A DNA stretch of 64,000 nucleotides from Anaerosolibacter carboniphilus (GCF_014205875.1 NZ_JACHEN010000001.1:248001-312000); one strand, 5' to 3'. Shown: positions 8,704 to 18,232, counted from the stretch's first letter. Program-made: numbers and translations. Notes: a model not told the origin generated them from the letters alone.

Positions 8704-10380
8704 ATGGAAGATAAAGAGAAGATTTTATCTGATTATATTGATCAGTTGAATGCAGAGAGGAAGCCGAAAGAACATGAGAATATAGTGGGCTCACCAGAAT
8801 TAGAGGAACTTTTTGACACGGTGAGATTGATACGCAGTTTAAAGGAACCTGCCTTTCCCAATAGCGATTATGCCAATAAACTTCCTAGTGCAGTGAAGCG
8901 TCGATTATCTCATAAGACTTTAATAGTAAAACCGAGGCGGCCATGGTTTATGGGTGCAGCAGCTGTTGCTGCAGTGTTTATCATAGTTGTGATGCTGAAT
9001 GCCATGCTTCCCTTTGGAAGGACGAATATTGTCTATGCCATGGAACAGGCCTTTCAGGAAATACAAGCATATCATGGATTCATGGAAATTGTAGAGATCA
9101 ATGGGGAGGGGAGTGAATTTACCCAAGTCAAAGTGGAAGTATGGGCAGACAAAGAAGGCAGCTATTATGTGAAAGCGTTGGAAGGTGCTCAAAAAGGTTT
9201 AATCACAGTAAATAACAGTCAGAAAAAATGGCAGCTCCGACCCGAGGAAAAGGAAGTATATGTTTTCTCTGCTTTTCCTGATCCATACCGATTCACTTTT
9301 GAGTTGGGAAAAGAAGTAGAGGACGTAAAGAATGCCTTGGAAGCGAAAGTTGTTGGAGAAGAAATCATTGCAGGAAGAAAAGCTTCTATCCTAGAGGTAG
9401 TACCTAAGGGAGGTGCAGCTTATCGGATATGGGTAGATAAAGAAACCAACCTGCCGTTACAAAAGGAAAGCGCAATGCAAAATGGACTGCAGTATAGAGT
9501 TACTTATACGAAGATGGATCTTCGAGAGGATATACCTGCAGAACTGATTGCGTATAATCTTCCCAGTGGTTTTAAAGAAATCAACACAAAGCCAGAACAG
9601 ATTGTAACCAATCTGGTAGAAGCTCAGGAAATTGTGGAATTTGTACCTCGAGTACCAGAAAATATACCACCAGAATATCACGAAGATAGCATCACCGTAG
9701 AGACAAATACGAAAACAGTGAAATTAAATTATGTGACAAAGGATCAATCAAAAAGGGTTGTACTTCTGCAAAATAAATCTATCAATGGGTTTAAACCTGC
9801 CTCAACTGCTATGATAGGAAAGATTGGGAATAGTACTGCTGAAATACAATCACCGATACAAGAAGGGATTGGGATACTTGGTGGTGGTGGACCTTATGCT
9901 GGTGTAACGGATATAAGTGCTATCCGCTGGCAACAGGACGGTTTTGAATATGCAGTGGCAGGAAATGTATCATTAGAAGAAATGGTTGTATTTATCAAGG
10001 GCTTAACAGATGGTACAGTTGAGATACCTTCAGATGGGGAGAAGGCATCTATGAAGCCACAAATAGAAGTTCCCATGGATTTCGAAATTGAAGAGAATGA
10101 ACAAAAAAGTGTTGATGGCGGTCACTCGCCTTGGAAACTTGATCCTGCTTTTGTCGCTCAAGTCTTTGTGAGCTTGAAAATTTCACCTGAAGGCATTCAA
10201 GGCGAATATCCAATCAAAGAAGAGGCATTAAAAGTTATTCAAAACACAGGCAAAGAGACAATTGTAGAGATCAGTGGAGATAACACACCTATAAGGAGGG
10301 TATATCTGAAACGTTTGATAAGACAAGACGCAACAGGAATATGGACTGTGGTGGGGTATGATCCTGTGGATGAAAGATAG
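8704..10380 (+). CDS. membrane anti-sigma factor with large extracytoplasmic LolA/RseB-like region
   Basis: 558 residues. A cytoplasmic N-terminus of about 80 residues is followed by one membrane segment (about 81-103) and a large outside region. Residues about 110-300 resemble the LolA/RseB-type sheet fold (YRIWVDKETNLPLQKES segment, as in outer-membrane-lipoprotein-sorting-like domains of Gram-positives). The rest is unassigned. It is encoded 15 nt after the sigma factor with its own AAAGGAGG site. It presumably holds the sigma factor at the membrane until the outside domain senses a signal. No zinc-binding HxxxCxxC anti-sigma motif is seen in the N-terminus, so the anti-sigma role rests on layout and position. 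Confidence 0.7.
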   Translation: MEDKEKILSDYIDQLNAERKPKEHENIVGSPELEELFDTVRLIRSLKEPAFPNSDYANKLPSAVKRRLSHKTLIVKPRRPWFMGAAAVAAVFIIVVMLNAMLPFGRTNIVYAMEQAFQEIQAYHGFMEIVEINGEGSEFTQVKVEVWADKEGSYYVKALEGAQKGLITVNNSQKKWQLRPEEKEVYVFSAFPDPYRFTFELGKEVEDVKNALEAKVVGEEIIAGRKASILEVVPKGGAAYRIWVDKETNLPLQKESAMQNGLQYRVTYTKMDLREDIPAELIAYNLPSGFKEINTKPEQIVTNLVEAQEIVEFVPRVPENIPPEYHEDSITVETNTKTVKLNYVTKDQSKRVVLLQNKSINGFKPASTAMIGKIGNSTAEIQSPIQEGIGILGGGGPYAGVTDISAIRWQQDGFEYAVAGNVSLEEMVVFIKGLTDGTVEIPSDGEKASMKPQIEVPMDFEIEENEQKSVDGGHSPWKLDPAFVAQVFVSLKISPEGIQGEYPIKEEALKVIQNTGKETIVEISGDNTPIRRVYLKRLIRQDATGIWTVVGYDPVDER

Positions 10381-10466
10381 GACCTTTCTAAAAAATGAGG
10401 CAGGATATGAAACTTTTTTAAATTAAGTTCGTCTAATGGTATGTAATGAAATAAAAGACATACAAA

Positions 10467-10484
10467 ATAGGGGCGTTGCCCTAT
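10467..10484 (+). other. small hairpin upstream of the lipoprotein gene
   Basis: ATAGGG and CCCTAT pair (10467-10472 with 10479-10484), with a further C-G pair in the loop. No T-run follows. It lies in the 131-nt gap between the anti-sigma gene and the next gene; its role is unknown. Confidence 0.4.
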
Positions 10485-10511
10485 CTGTGAAAAATTTAGG
10501 AGGAAATTGTT

Positions 10512-11456
10512 ATGATGACCATGTTTCATAGAAAATCATTCCTACGATCTGCGACTATTCTAGCAATCGTTGGAGTTACTTTACTGTCAGGGTGTACCAC
10601 AAAGGATAGCAATATCGATGGCACGGGAGAGAATAAACCGACTGTGCAAGAAGATAGTCAGGAAATAATCATGGCTGATTTTAATGCCCTTTTAGAAAGC
10701 GATCCCAAGGCTGATGCTGTGATTGCATTTATGGATAAGAATATTTCCAATGTTTCAAAAGAGAATGCATCTGTAATGGTTACTAAGCTTGAGGAAGTTC
10801 AAAAATCTGGCTTGTCAGCATTGGAAGAGAAGTATTTCAATGGGGAGACAATCCAAAGTAAGATGGGCGAGATCTATAGGTCCGAATTCGATTTAGATAA
10901 GATTGAGGAGACACAGGATGAAGAACTTAAGAAACTTTTAGTGGAAACAAGTGATTCAGGCTATAAGGTTGAAACGGCAGAAGGTAGCTTTTTCCCTGTT
11001 ATTAACTACGAATTCTATAAAAAATACAGTTCCTATGTATCTGAAGATATGAAGGATTATATCGATATTATGTCCGTGGAATCCAATCATGTTCCTGTAA
11101 AAGATGCAGCCCTTATAATTGGATGGGATGAAATGATAACGAGAGCTTTAGCTCAGGAGAAGTTTGCTGAGAACCATAAAAACTCGGTAAAAGCCAGTGA
11201 GATAGGAGAGCTTCAAAAAAGATACCTTACCTTTATGCTTTACGGCGCAAACAACACACCGCTTTTCAGTTATGATTCAAAAGTGATGGTTCCAGATGCA
11301 AAAGCTGCCTATTTAAATGCTTTGAAAAGCGGGGGAGACAGTGCATTGATGCAGAAGTTAGGAGAATATATGGATATATTGAGTAAAACCAATTATAAAT
11401 TATCAGATGAAGCAGAAAAATTTAGGAAAGATGCGGTTGAAAGTAAGACCCTTTAA
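10512..11456 (+). CDS. uncharacterised lipoprotein
   Basis: 314 residues. A signal peptide ends in the lipobox LLSGC (Cys28), so the protein is probably lipid-anchored outside the membrane. The mature part is acidic and mostly helical by eye, with no domain I recognise. It is rich in Glu, Lys and Asp and has no cysteines beyond the lipidated one. The ATG at 10512 follows AGGAGG by 8 nt. It may be co-transcribed with the sigma and anti-sigma genes and could be a regulon member. I cannot assign a function. Confidence 0.7.
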   Translation: MMTMFHRKSFLRSATILAIVGVTLLSGCTTKDSNIDGTGENKPTVQEDSQEIIMADFNALLESDPKADAVIAFMDKNISNVSKENASVMVTKLEEVQKSGLSALEEKYFNGETIQSKMGEIYRSEFDLDKIEETQDEELKKLLVETSDSGYKVETAEGSFFPVINYEFYKKYSSYVSEDMKDYIDIMSVESNHVPVKDAALIIGWDEMITRALAQEKFAENHKNSVKASEIGELQKRYLTFMLYGANNTPLFSYDSKVMVPDAKAAYLNALKSGGDSALMQKLGEYMDILSKTNYKLSDEAEKFRKDAVESKTL

Positions 11457-11503
11457 ACAGGATGATTTGTTCCACGATGATTTATAATTATATTGTATAT
11501 ATT

Positions 11504-11543
11504 GGTGTGCTAGGATGAGTATCTGGCACACCGCTTTTGTTTT
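11504..11543 (+). terminator. terminator after the lipoprotein gene
   Basis: GGTGTGC (11504-11510) pairs with GCACACC (11526-11532), followed by a T-rich tract. It lies between the convergent lipoprotein gene and ger operon. Confidence 0.65.
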
Positions 11544-12652
11544 TATGGAGATGGGTTATTCTTCCGACAAAATGTACCGTAGTTTTTCAAGCGCGCTATC
11601 CCTAGTAATACCATGGGAAAGATGATACCTAAACCGATACTAATGATCGCATAACTGCTTGATATGAATTTCCTAATTACCACGATATTGGGAAAAGCGA
11701 CTACAGCCAGCATTAAAATGATAACTCCAACGGGTATAACCAATCTTCGATAATTGGCTAATCCAAAGATTTGAGCGGCGCCTAGGGATGAGGCATAATA
11801 GAAAAGAGATATTTTGCCAAAACTTCCGGCTAACCACAGTAATACGGCCAATGGTTGCAGGTTTTCTATAAAAGCCAGCTTTATGTATTTGATTTGCTCA
11901 TAAGTAGGGTAGATATGTTTTGCTGCCAAATCTACTCCAAATACGGCAATGGGTCCAGTTAACGGGCCTACGAACAACGCGCTGATAATTAATACGGCTC
12001 CAATATTAGCTTTTCTAAGTACAGTTGGCGAACTTAATGCTGGCTGTATCATTCCGATAACCACGATCTCTGCCATCAGTGCTATCAATGGAATACTCCC
12101 TAGCAAAACTGGAGAGATACCCTCTTCCATGATTGGTAATAGATGTTTATAGTCCTTATCAGGAAAAGACATGCTTGATGCCAGGATGCCTGCGATGATG
12201 AGGAGTGGGAGGAGAACTTCGTTAGCCCTTAGGAATATTTCTAATCCCATAAATGTGGCATAACCACAAACCAATAGGAAAATAACTCCGAAAATTAATG
12301 AAGGAGTTCGCAACATAAAAACTTCTGTCATAAAGTTCATCAAGGCACGGAGCGTTATGGCCGGAATTAGAAAGAAATATCCTACATATATTAAACCAGC
12401 TATCTTACCGAGGACTTTTCCCATAAGGGTACAAGATAGTTCTATCAGCGACTGTCCTGATGCACTTAGCCCTAGCGCGGTGAGTATTGAAGCGGATATG
12501 AGCCCAGGAATTATTGCCATCAGTAAAGAAAGCCATCCATCCCGTCCCGCCATATTTAAAACTACTGGTACAAATAGCAGGTGGCCTGTTACTGTAATTG
12601 AACTGACAATAATAAGACGCAGTTGATGTCCAGTGATTTGAGGTTGTTCCAT
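11543..12652 (-). CDS. GerAB-family germination permease (second AB copy, last gene of ger operon)
   Basis: 369 residues with about ten membrane segments, matching the GerAB/endospore germination permease family (APC superfamily). GerAB subunits sit in the spore inner membrane and form the germinant-binding pocket with GerAA and GerAC. The N-terminus QITGHQLRLIIVSSITVTG and the AGRDGWLSLL loop are typical. It starts 20 nt after the small D gene, so it is the fifth gene of the operon. A second AB gene in one operon is less common and may broaden or alter germinant specificity; that is inference. Confidence 0.88.
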   Translation of the reverse strand: MEQPQITGHQLRLIIVSSITVTGHLLFVPVVLNMAGRDGWLSLLMAIIPGLISASILTALGLSASGQSLIELSCTLMGKVLGKIAGLIYVGYFFLIPAITLRALMNFMTEVFMLRTPSLIFGVIFLLVCGYATFMGLEIFLRANEVLLPLLIIAGILASSMSFPDKDYKHLLPIMEEGISPVLLGSIPLIALMAEIVVIGMIQPALSSPTVLRKANIGAVLIISALFVGPLTGPIAVFGVDLAAKHIYPTYEQIKYIKLAFIENLQPLAVLLWLAGSFGKISLFYYASSLGAAQIFGLANYRRLVIPVGVIILMLAVVAFPNIVVIRKFISSSYAIISIGLGIIFPMVLLGIARLKNYGTFCRKNNPSP

Positions 12653-12672
12653 CTAGCTCATCTCCGTTGAAA

Positions 12673-12900
12673 TTATTTTAGCAGTTTTTCCACAGCCTCT
12701 GCCACTGGCTTAAAAATGGCTTCAACGCCTTTGGTCGGATTGGGCAAGGCCCAGTCAAAAACCTGGCCAAAACTGTAAACGATCGCAATAACCATCAGCA
12801 TAAAATACACACCTAATTCCCTCCACATCTTATTTCTTACGAAATCGGGTACTTCCAGTGCCATCAATACCCCAAAAACCAAGATCAAAGCAAATGCCAT
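12673..12900 (-). CDS. small two-TM protein, probable D subunit of a Ger receptor
   Basis: 75 residues: a hydrophobic segment at about 3-20, a short charged loop (DFVRNKMWRE), a second hydrophobic segment at about 29-46 and a short amphipathic tail. Small two-membrane-segment D proteins are encoded in many gerA-type operons and modulate receptor activity in Bacillus spores. It lies 5 nt after the gerAC stop and 20 nt before the second gerAB, so it is tightly in the operon. The call rests on size, topology and position, not on strong sequence motifs. Confidence 0.7.
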   Translation of the reverse strand: MAFALILVFGVLMALEVPDFVRNKMWRELGVYFMLMVIAIVYSFGQVFDWALPNPTKGVEAIFKPVAEAVEKLLK

Positions 12901-12905
12901 TTACT

Positions 12906-14117
12906 TCACCTGCTTTCTACTGTGATGGGATTGGAAATCATTCCGGTTCCACGAATTTTGGTTTTAACCTTCACGTTCACTTGAAGGTTGGAATAAATAT
13001 CCTGCCAATTTTCTTCGATGTTCTTCCATGCTTTGGGGTATTTCCGATGGACGGCTTCACCAAATCCAAAAACATCGGTTCCCATGTTCTGGGTTTTGTG
13101 TACCGTGTTTTTAATAAGTTGTTTGATTTCATCAGAAGCCAACGCTTCTAGTTTTTTGATATCTTCCGGCTTGGCCAAAGATTCCGAATCCTCCATGGTA
13201 CCCACATTTCCCTCAGCCTTGACTTCCAAGGTAATGGAGATATTATTCTCTGTGACGGAGGGAATAATTTTTGTCTTGGCCTTCGTCATTTCAAAGGAAA
13301 AATTCTCCTGTTGGCTGCGGGGCAGCTTCAAGGGCATTATACCTACTTTGGACTTATTCATAACATAGAGAAATCCACGGGTTTCGGTGTCAGTAAGCCA
13401 ACCAACCAGCTTGCTTTTACGGAAGATGGCAGCACCTGTAGGCCTAACAAAACTCTGTGGCTGTTCATTACCGACTGGAGAAGGCAGCTCTTCAGGTGTA
13501 GGAAAGACTTCTAATTTTCCTGCCACTGGATCACGGCCAGTGGATAAAAGAGAATAGGCAAATTCTTTTACATCAGGCACATAGGTCTTGGAAACAATCG
13601 GTAACGATTTCTCCGATATTCCAGAGAGCTCCTGGGATAGTGTTGATTCGAACTGCGGCAGACCTTTTTCAAAGACCTTTAGGGCATCCCCTTTAGCAAT
13701 ATAGAGCAAGTTACGCATGCGAAGATCCTTGTGGCGCAGGAGCAAATCCATTACTTTATCGACGCCATCCTCTTTAGCCAACCGTTCTCCGATAATGACG
13801 ATTTCAGAATGGGCGAGAAACACAAAGCGGGATGACCTAGCGGATATATTTTTTTCAGCATCAGACAAGGTTTCTCCTAACTCTGAAACTATCCAAAAAG
13901 GAGCGAGGGTCTTCCCACCGCCTCCTTCTGTGCCTCCACCCATCTCAGCAGGCTTATATACGTAGGAAATGGCCCGGTACATGTCCCGGCCATTTATGGT
14001 AACCTTGTCAAAGCCAGTAGCACCAACAATGGCCAGTTCATCAATTTCCTTACGATCCCAGCACCCCGAGGTAAGTAGTATGAGAAAAATTAAAGGCAGA
14101 AAAATTACCTTTCTCAC
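12906..14117 (-). CDS. GerAC-family spore germination lipoprotein
   Basis: 403 residues. A signal peptide ends in TSGCWDRKE with the lipidated Cys19; the GCWD(R/S)xE sequence is the hallmark of Ger(x)C lipoproteins. The protein sits on the outer face of the spore inner membrane as the C subunit of a germinant receptor. Length and the C-terminal domain (KTKIRGTGM near the end) fit the family. Its start overlaps the stop of the upstream gerAB by 4 nt (ATGA), which indicates translational coupling. Confidence 0.93.
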   Translation of the reverse strand: MRKVIFLPLIFLILLTSGCWDRKEIDELAIVGATGFDKVTINGRDMYRAISYVYKPAEMGGGTEGGGGKTLAPFWIVSELGETLSDAEKNISARSSRFVFLAHSEIVIIGERLAKEDGVDKVMDLLLRHKDLRMRNLLYIAKGDALKVFEKGLPQFESTLSQELSGISEKSLPIVSKTYVPDVKEFAYSLLSTGRDPVAGKLEVFPTPEELPSPVGNEQPQSFVRPTGAAIFRKSKLVGWLTDTETRGFLYVMNKSKVGIMPLKLPRSQQENFSFEMTKAKTKIIPSVTENNISITLEVKAEGNVGTMEDSESLAKPEDIKKLEALASDEIKQLIKNTVHKTQNMGTDVFGFGEAVHRKYPKAWKNIEENWQDIYSNLQVNVKVKTKIRGTGMISNPITVESR

Positions 14118-15238
14118 GAACAGTTCCCCCCTTTTTTCTTACGAATCACAGCTACTGCTAACAGCAAAACAGGAATTAGCAGTTCAAAGGTGAAGGCATA
14201 AACAGGAAAGGTCTTGCTGATTAACTCTACCAATTCTCGAGAATTCTCATAAATTATCGATGACCATGCAATCAGAATGATACCGACAGGGGTTACCAGG
14301 GGTTTGTAATTCTGAAGATTGAACCATTGAGCAAGGGCCAGAACACCACAATAGTAAAAAATGGCGATTTTAAGCATTAATCCAGCCACCCAGACCAACA
14401 TGACCAGCGCTTCCATCCGCTCCAGCACCTTGGCTATCTGGCCATAATCGGCCAGGGTGAAATAAGGGAAGGTTAAGTGGCTGCTCAATTCTGCACCAAA
14501 GGCACCCACGGTGGCAATCGTATTTAGCGTTAAAACAATGCCAATCAATATAACCGCATATATGCTGGCTTTTCTGCCTTTTGTCAGCTGGGACAAATTA
14601 GGGAGCATCATTAACATCAAAACAATTTCCCCCCGCCAGGCTGAAGGGGGAAGTGAACCTCTAATTATAGGTTTAACCCCATTCTCCAGAATGGGGACTA
14701 AATTGGTTAATTCTATATCACTGAGTACAAACACAACTAGACCCAGATAGGAAATCATAAGAAGAGGGAAAAGGAACTGATTCAGTCTACTGATGACTTC
14801 CAAACCGTTTCGGACTGCATAGGCAGCCAGCCATACGATGATAAATGCGAAGACCACTCTCGGTGTTTTAGGCAGAAAGGTGGCAATCATAAAGTCCGCA
14901 AACTCACCGACGATAATGGCATTTGTCCAGATAAAAAAGAAGATGTAAGTCAAATTGATCAGATGCCCTAAGACAGGCCCAAATACTTTGGGGCTGTATT
15001 CAATAATGTTTTCGTGGGGAAAACGCTGCCCTAATGAGGTACAGACCCAGGCCACCATCAGCCCGAAGATAGTGGCTAAAAATAGGATGGATATCCATCC
15101 ATCCCGGCCAGCCGATTCTGCTGTTACTGCTGGAACAAACAGCATTGCAGTAGAAGATACGAGGGTAAATAATAACAGACTAAACTGACTAGCGCTTATT
15201 TTACCTTGATCAAGCATCTTTTCCACCATCTTTCCCAC
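14114..15238 (-). CDS. GerAB-family germination permease (first AB copy)
   Basis: 374 residues with about ten membrane segments and the family N-terminus (KISASQFSLLLFTLVSS) and AGRDGW loop. It overlaps the end of gerAA by 29 nt and the start of gerAC by 4 nt, the canonical A-B-C order. Its sequence differs clearly from the second AB copy at 11543-12652 although both share the fold, so the two are old paralogues rather than a recent duplication. Expected to contribute the germinant-binding site of the receptor. Confidence 0.92.
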   Translation of the reverse strand: MGKMVEKMLDQGKISASQFSLLLFTLVSSTAMLFVPAVTAESAGRDGWISILFLATIFGLMVAWVCTSLGQRFPHENIIEYSPKVFGPVLGHLINLTYIFFFIWTNAIIVGEFADFMIATFLPKTPRVVFAFIIVWLAAYAVRNGLEVISRLNQFLFPLLMISYLGLVVFVLSDIELTNLVPILENGVKPIIRGSLPPSAWRGEIVLMLMMLPNLSQLTKGRKASIYAVILIGIVLTLNTIATVGAFGAELSSHLTFPYFTLADYGQIAKVLERMEALVMLVWVAGLMLKIAIFYYCGVLALAQWFNLQNYKPLVTPVGIILIAWSSIIYENSRELVELISKTFPVYAFTFELLIPVLLLAVAVIRKKKGGNCS

Positions 15239-16841
15239 TCCCTTTTTTCCCTGGTGAAGGAGTTTGAGGTTTTTGGAAAAAGCCCTGCCTCACAGGGTCT
15301 TTAGACCCTATCATGCGCGGTCTCGTAAACATGGCCCACCAGGGGAAGCGGACAAAGGAGTCTTTCAGGTCCCTCGAACTCAAGGGTGCTAAGGGTGAAA
15401 GGAACGGTACCCCAAAGGAACGAAGGGCACAGAGATGAATTAAGATGGCTAGCAGTGCCACCATGATACCAAACAGGCCTAAAGCACCTGCCAGAAAGAT
15501 GATGGGGAACCTAACGAGGCGAACAGCAATAGAACCTTCCATGGAGGGAATCGTAAAGGAAGCAATGGCAGTTAGTGCCACGATAACGACCATAATTGGG
15601 GATACCAGTTTAGCCGTTACCGCAGCCTCACCGATAACTAAGGCTCCTACAAAACTAATGGCAGTGCCTACTGGGCGAGGCAAGCGGACTCCCGCCTCTC
15701 GAAGAATCTCAAAGGTGGCCTCCATGAGAACGGCTTCCACGAAAGCTGGAAAAGGTATGCCTTCTCTAGATCTGGCAATAGAGATTAATAGAGATGTGGG
15801 AATCATTTCCTGATGGAAAGAAGTAATCGCAACATATACTGAGGGTCCGAGCATAGCAATAATCAATGCGATAATCCGCAGTAGGCGGACAAAGGTGGAC
15901 CAGGGATAACGGTTATAGTGGTCCTCGGGGGAACCAAGAAACTGAGGGAAGGTGTAAGGAACCAATAAGACAAAGGGCGTATTATCCACCATGATGGCGA
16001 CCTGACCTTCCAGCAAACTGGCAGCCACTTTATCTGGGCGCTCCGTAACGTTCATCTGAGCAAATGGAGTAAAAGGTTCGTCCTCAATGAATTCTTCAAT
16101 ATAGCCGCTTTCCAGAATAGAATCGGTATCAATTCTTGAAAGTCTTGTTCTGACTTCCTCGACGACCTTATCATCGGCAATGTCTTTGATGTATAGGATG
16201 AGTACATCGGTTTTCGTTAATGCACCGATTTTCATGGCTTCTGACTTCAGCCGGGATGTTCTAATACGTCGGCGAATATGGGCAGTATTCACCCTGATAT
16301 TTTCCGTAAATCCATCGCGAGGACCTCGGACCACGGCTTCGGTTTCCGGCTCTGCCACTGCTCGGGACTCCCAGCTCTTAGCATTGAGGATCAAAGCTTG
16401 TCTAGAACCATCCAAAAGCAGAGCGGCAGTTCCGGTCATGATATGGTCTGCCAACGCATGGATTTGATTTGTCTCAATGATCCCACCAATGGTTAAAAGC
16501 CTATCCTTAACAAGTTTATAAGCATTGCGCGAATTTACCTTTCCGACCTCGTCAATCCATAGGCTGTCCACCATCAATGGGTTCAATGCACCATCAGATA
16601 TCAAACTGGTATTCACTAATCCATCCACGTAAATGATTGCAGCCTTGACAGGATTAGTGCCACCGATTGTATATTCGCGAAACACGATATCACTGCAGTT
16701 ATCAAAAATTTCTTTGAGCTGTTGTATGTTTCGGGTCAAATTGGTAGAAATGGGGATATCCTCTACCAAATGTTCGCCTTTTTTATTCGATCGTTTCCCA
16801 TCAGCTAACTTTTTCAGTTTTTTAAATATATTTCTAAGCAT
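15210..16841 (-). CDS. GerAA-family spore germination protein
   Basis: 543 residues. A soluble N-terminal region (about 1-290) contains the NCSDIVFREY and YVDGLV segments. A membrane region (about 300-470) contains the PFPAFVEAVLMEATFEILREAG-type helix, and a basic C-terminal tail follows. This is the A subunit of a germinant receptor; recent work treats GerA-type receptors as ligand-gated ion channels formed by the A subunit. It is the first gene of the minus-strand operon. The ribosome site GGGAGAA lies about 10 nt before the ATG. A possible forespore promoter lies upstream. Confidence 0.93.
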   Translation of the reverse strand: MLRNIFKKLKKLADGKRSNKKGEHLVEDIPISTNLTRNIQQLKEIFDNCSDIVFREYTIGGTNPVKAAIIYVDGLVNTSLISDGALNPLMVDSLWIDEVGKVNSRNAYKLVKDRLLTIGGIIETNQIHALADHIMTGTAALLLDGSRQALILNAKSWESRAVAEPETEAVVRGPRDGFTENIRVNTAHIRRRIRTSRLKSEAMKIGALTKTDVLILYIKDIADDKVVEEVRTRLSRIDTDSILESGYIEEFIEDEPFTPFAQMNVTERPDKVAASLLEGQVAIMVDNTPFVLLVPYTFPQFLGSPEDHYNRYPWSTFVRLLRIIALIIAMLGPSVYVAITSFHQEMIPTSLLISIARSREGIPFPAFVEAVLMEATFEILREAGVRLPRPVGTAISFVGALVIGEAAVTAKLVSPIMVVIVALTAIASFTIPSMEGSIAVRLVRFPIIFLAGALGLFGIMVALLAILIHLCALRSFGVPFLSPLAPLSSRDLKDSFVRFPWWAMFTRPRMIGSKDPVRQGFFQKPQTPSPGKKGSGKDGGKDA

Positions 16842-16892
16842 TTGCTATCAGTTCTCCCAGCCGTAGTAGTACTAGATTTCTCACTTTCACAT

Positions 16893-16923
16893 TATTATTA
16901 CTTTTTATTATGCTCTATATTCA
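16893..16923 (-). promoter_or_regulatory. possible sigma-G promoter of the ger operon
   Basis: On the minus strand TGAATA (16918-16923), an 18-nt spacer and AATAATA (16893-16899) resemble the forespore sigma-G pattern (TGHATA, 17-18 nt, CATAMTA) with the first -10 base differing. It would start about 45 nt before gerAA. Known gerA operons are sigma-G dependent. Confidence 0.4.
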
Positions 16924-16929
16924 GATTAT

Positions 16930-17161
16930 CGTTACCCCTGCCGGGATTAAATGCTTTTTTAATTCTAAAAGTGTTTGTAGAACTAGGCATTCTCTATTTG
17001 TCGAACAATCTAAGCCCACCTTAAGAAGAATATATAAAGAGCATTTTCCCTTTCATGTAAACATATAAAATTAATGATAATAAAAAGCTGCAGTAGGCTG
17101 ATGGCTGTAGTTCTCATTATGCATAGTATTGGTTTTCATTTAAAAATAGGGAGGGAAATCA
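16930..17161. other. divergent intergenic region, nothing further recognised
   Basis: A+T-rich spacer between the ger operon and the plus-strand molybdoenzyme gene. Apart from an AGGGAGG ribosome site at its right edge, I see no convincing promoter, RNA or repeat. Confidence 0.4.
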
Positions 17162-18232
17162 ATGGAATATTATGTGGGAGAATTATCTCGTCCTTACCTC
17201 AGAACCCTTAGTCTTATGCCCGAGAATCAAGAGACACCCATTCACTTTCTAAAAACATGGATTACACCAGAGAAATATTTTTATAGAAGAAATCATTTTT
17301 CATATCCCATGCTCTCACCCCATGCCTTCTTTCTTCCGATTACAGGGGAAGTAAAACAAACACTTATTTTCCCTTACTGCTATTTAAAATCTCTTTCATC
17401 AAAATCTGTAACAATGGTATTAGAATGTTCTGGGAATAAGAGGAGTAGATTCAGCCCAAGGGTGTATGGTGAACAATGGGAAGATGGCGCGATTAGCCAA
17501 GGCGTATGGAAGGGCGTAGCACTAAGGGATTTATTAAATATGTCAGGACTAAACAGTGCAGCAGTAGAAGTGGTATTTGAAGGATATGACTATGGAAAAA
17601 GGACTGATATGGAAGGTATTTTTCACTACGCAAGGAGCCTTCCTATGGAAAAAGCAATGCATCAAGATACTATTATTGCATACGAATTGAATGGTAAGTC
17701 TATACCATACGCACAAGGAGGTCCCTTTAGATTAATAATACCCCAATGGTATGCAATGGCTTCAGTGAAGTGGTTAAAGCAAATTACAGTGATTGACCAT
17801 AACTTTGATGGACCCTTTCAAACGGTGGATTATATATACTATCCGCATAAAGAAGACGACATAGGGAAAAAGCCTGTTACAAATATAAAAACCGATTCTA
17901 TTATTCAGCAACCCCTGAGCTATACTACGCTAGATACTGGTGTTCATAACATTAATGGCATAGCTTGGACAGGGTATGGAACGATTACAGACGTAGAACT
18001 TAGCTTTGATGAAGGCACGACTTGGAAAAGAGCAAAACTAAGGAAGGATACAAATCAGCAATACGCTTGGACATTTTGGGAGTATCAGTGGAATGTAGAG
18101 GAAGAGGGAGAATATACAATTATGTGTAGAGCGAAAGATTCGACCGGCGGAGTACAACCTTTAGAAGCAGAATGGAACAGAAAGGGATATGGATATAATG
18201 CAGTTTATACAATTAAAGTTAAGGTTGAATAG
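17162..18232 (+). CDS. sulfite-oxidase-family molybdopterin oxidoreductase
   Basis: 356 residues in the sulfite oxidase fold. The Mo-cofactor domain (about 50-240) contains VLECSGNKR, where Cys89 is the expected molybdenum ligand (LQCAGNRR in classical members), and PYAQGGPFRLIIPQWYAM. A C-terminal immunoglobulin-like Mo-co dimerisation domain (about 255-356) contains WTGYGTITDVELSFDEGTTW. There is no signal peptide or twin-arginine motif, so it is probably cytoplasmic, unlike most bacterial members. No haem domain or redox partner gene is adjacent. The substrate is unknown. The start ATG follows GGGAGG. The next gene, on the same strand, is haloperoxidase-like. Confidence 0.85.
   Translation: MEYYVGELSRPYLRTLSLMPENQETPIHFLKTWITPEKYFYRRNHFSYPMLSPHAFFLPITGEVKQTLIFPYCYLKSLSSKSVTMVLECSGNKRSRFSPRVYGEQWEDGAISQGVWKGVALRDLLNMSGLNSAAVEVVFEGYDYGKRTDMEGIFHYARSLPMEKAMHQDTIIAYELNGKSIPYAQGGPFRLIIPQWYAMASVKWLKQITVIDHNFDGPFQTVDYIYYPHKEDDIGKKPVTNIKTDSIIQQPLSYTTLDTGVHNINGIAWTGYGTITDVELSFDEGTTWKRAKLRKDTNQQYAWTFWEYQWNVEEEGEYTIMCRAKDSTGGVQPLEAEWNRKGYGYNAVYTIKVKVE

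Noticed and set aside
15445-16467. Plus-strand frames of 95-122 codons inside gerAA and similar ones in gerAC and gerAB
   Set aside because: They are antisense shadows of strongly conserved ger genes, with low-complexity Ser/Thr/Ala-rich products and no ribosome sites.
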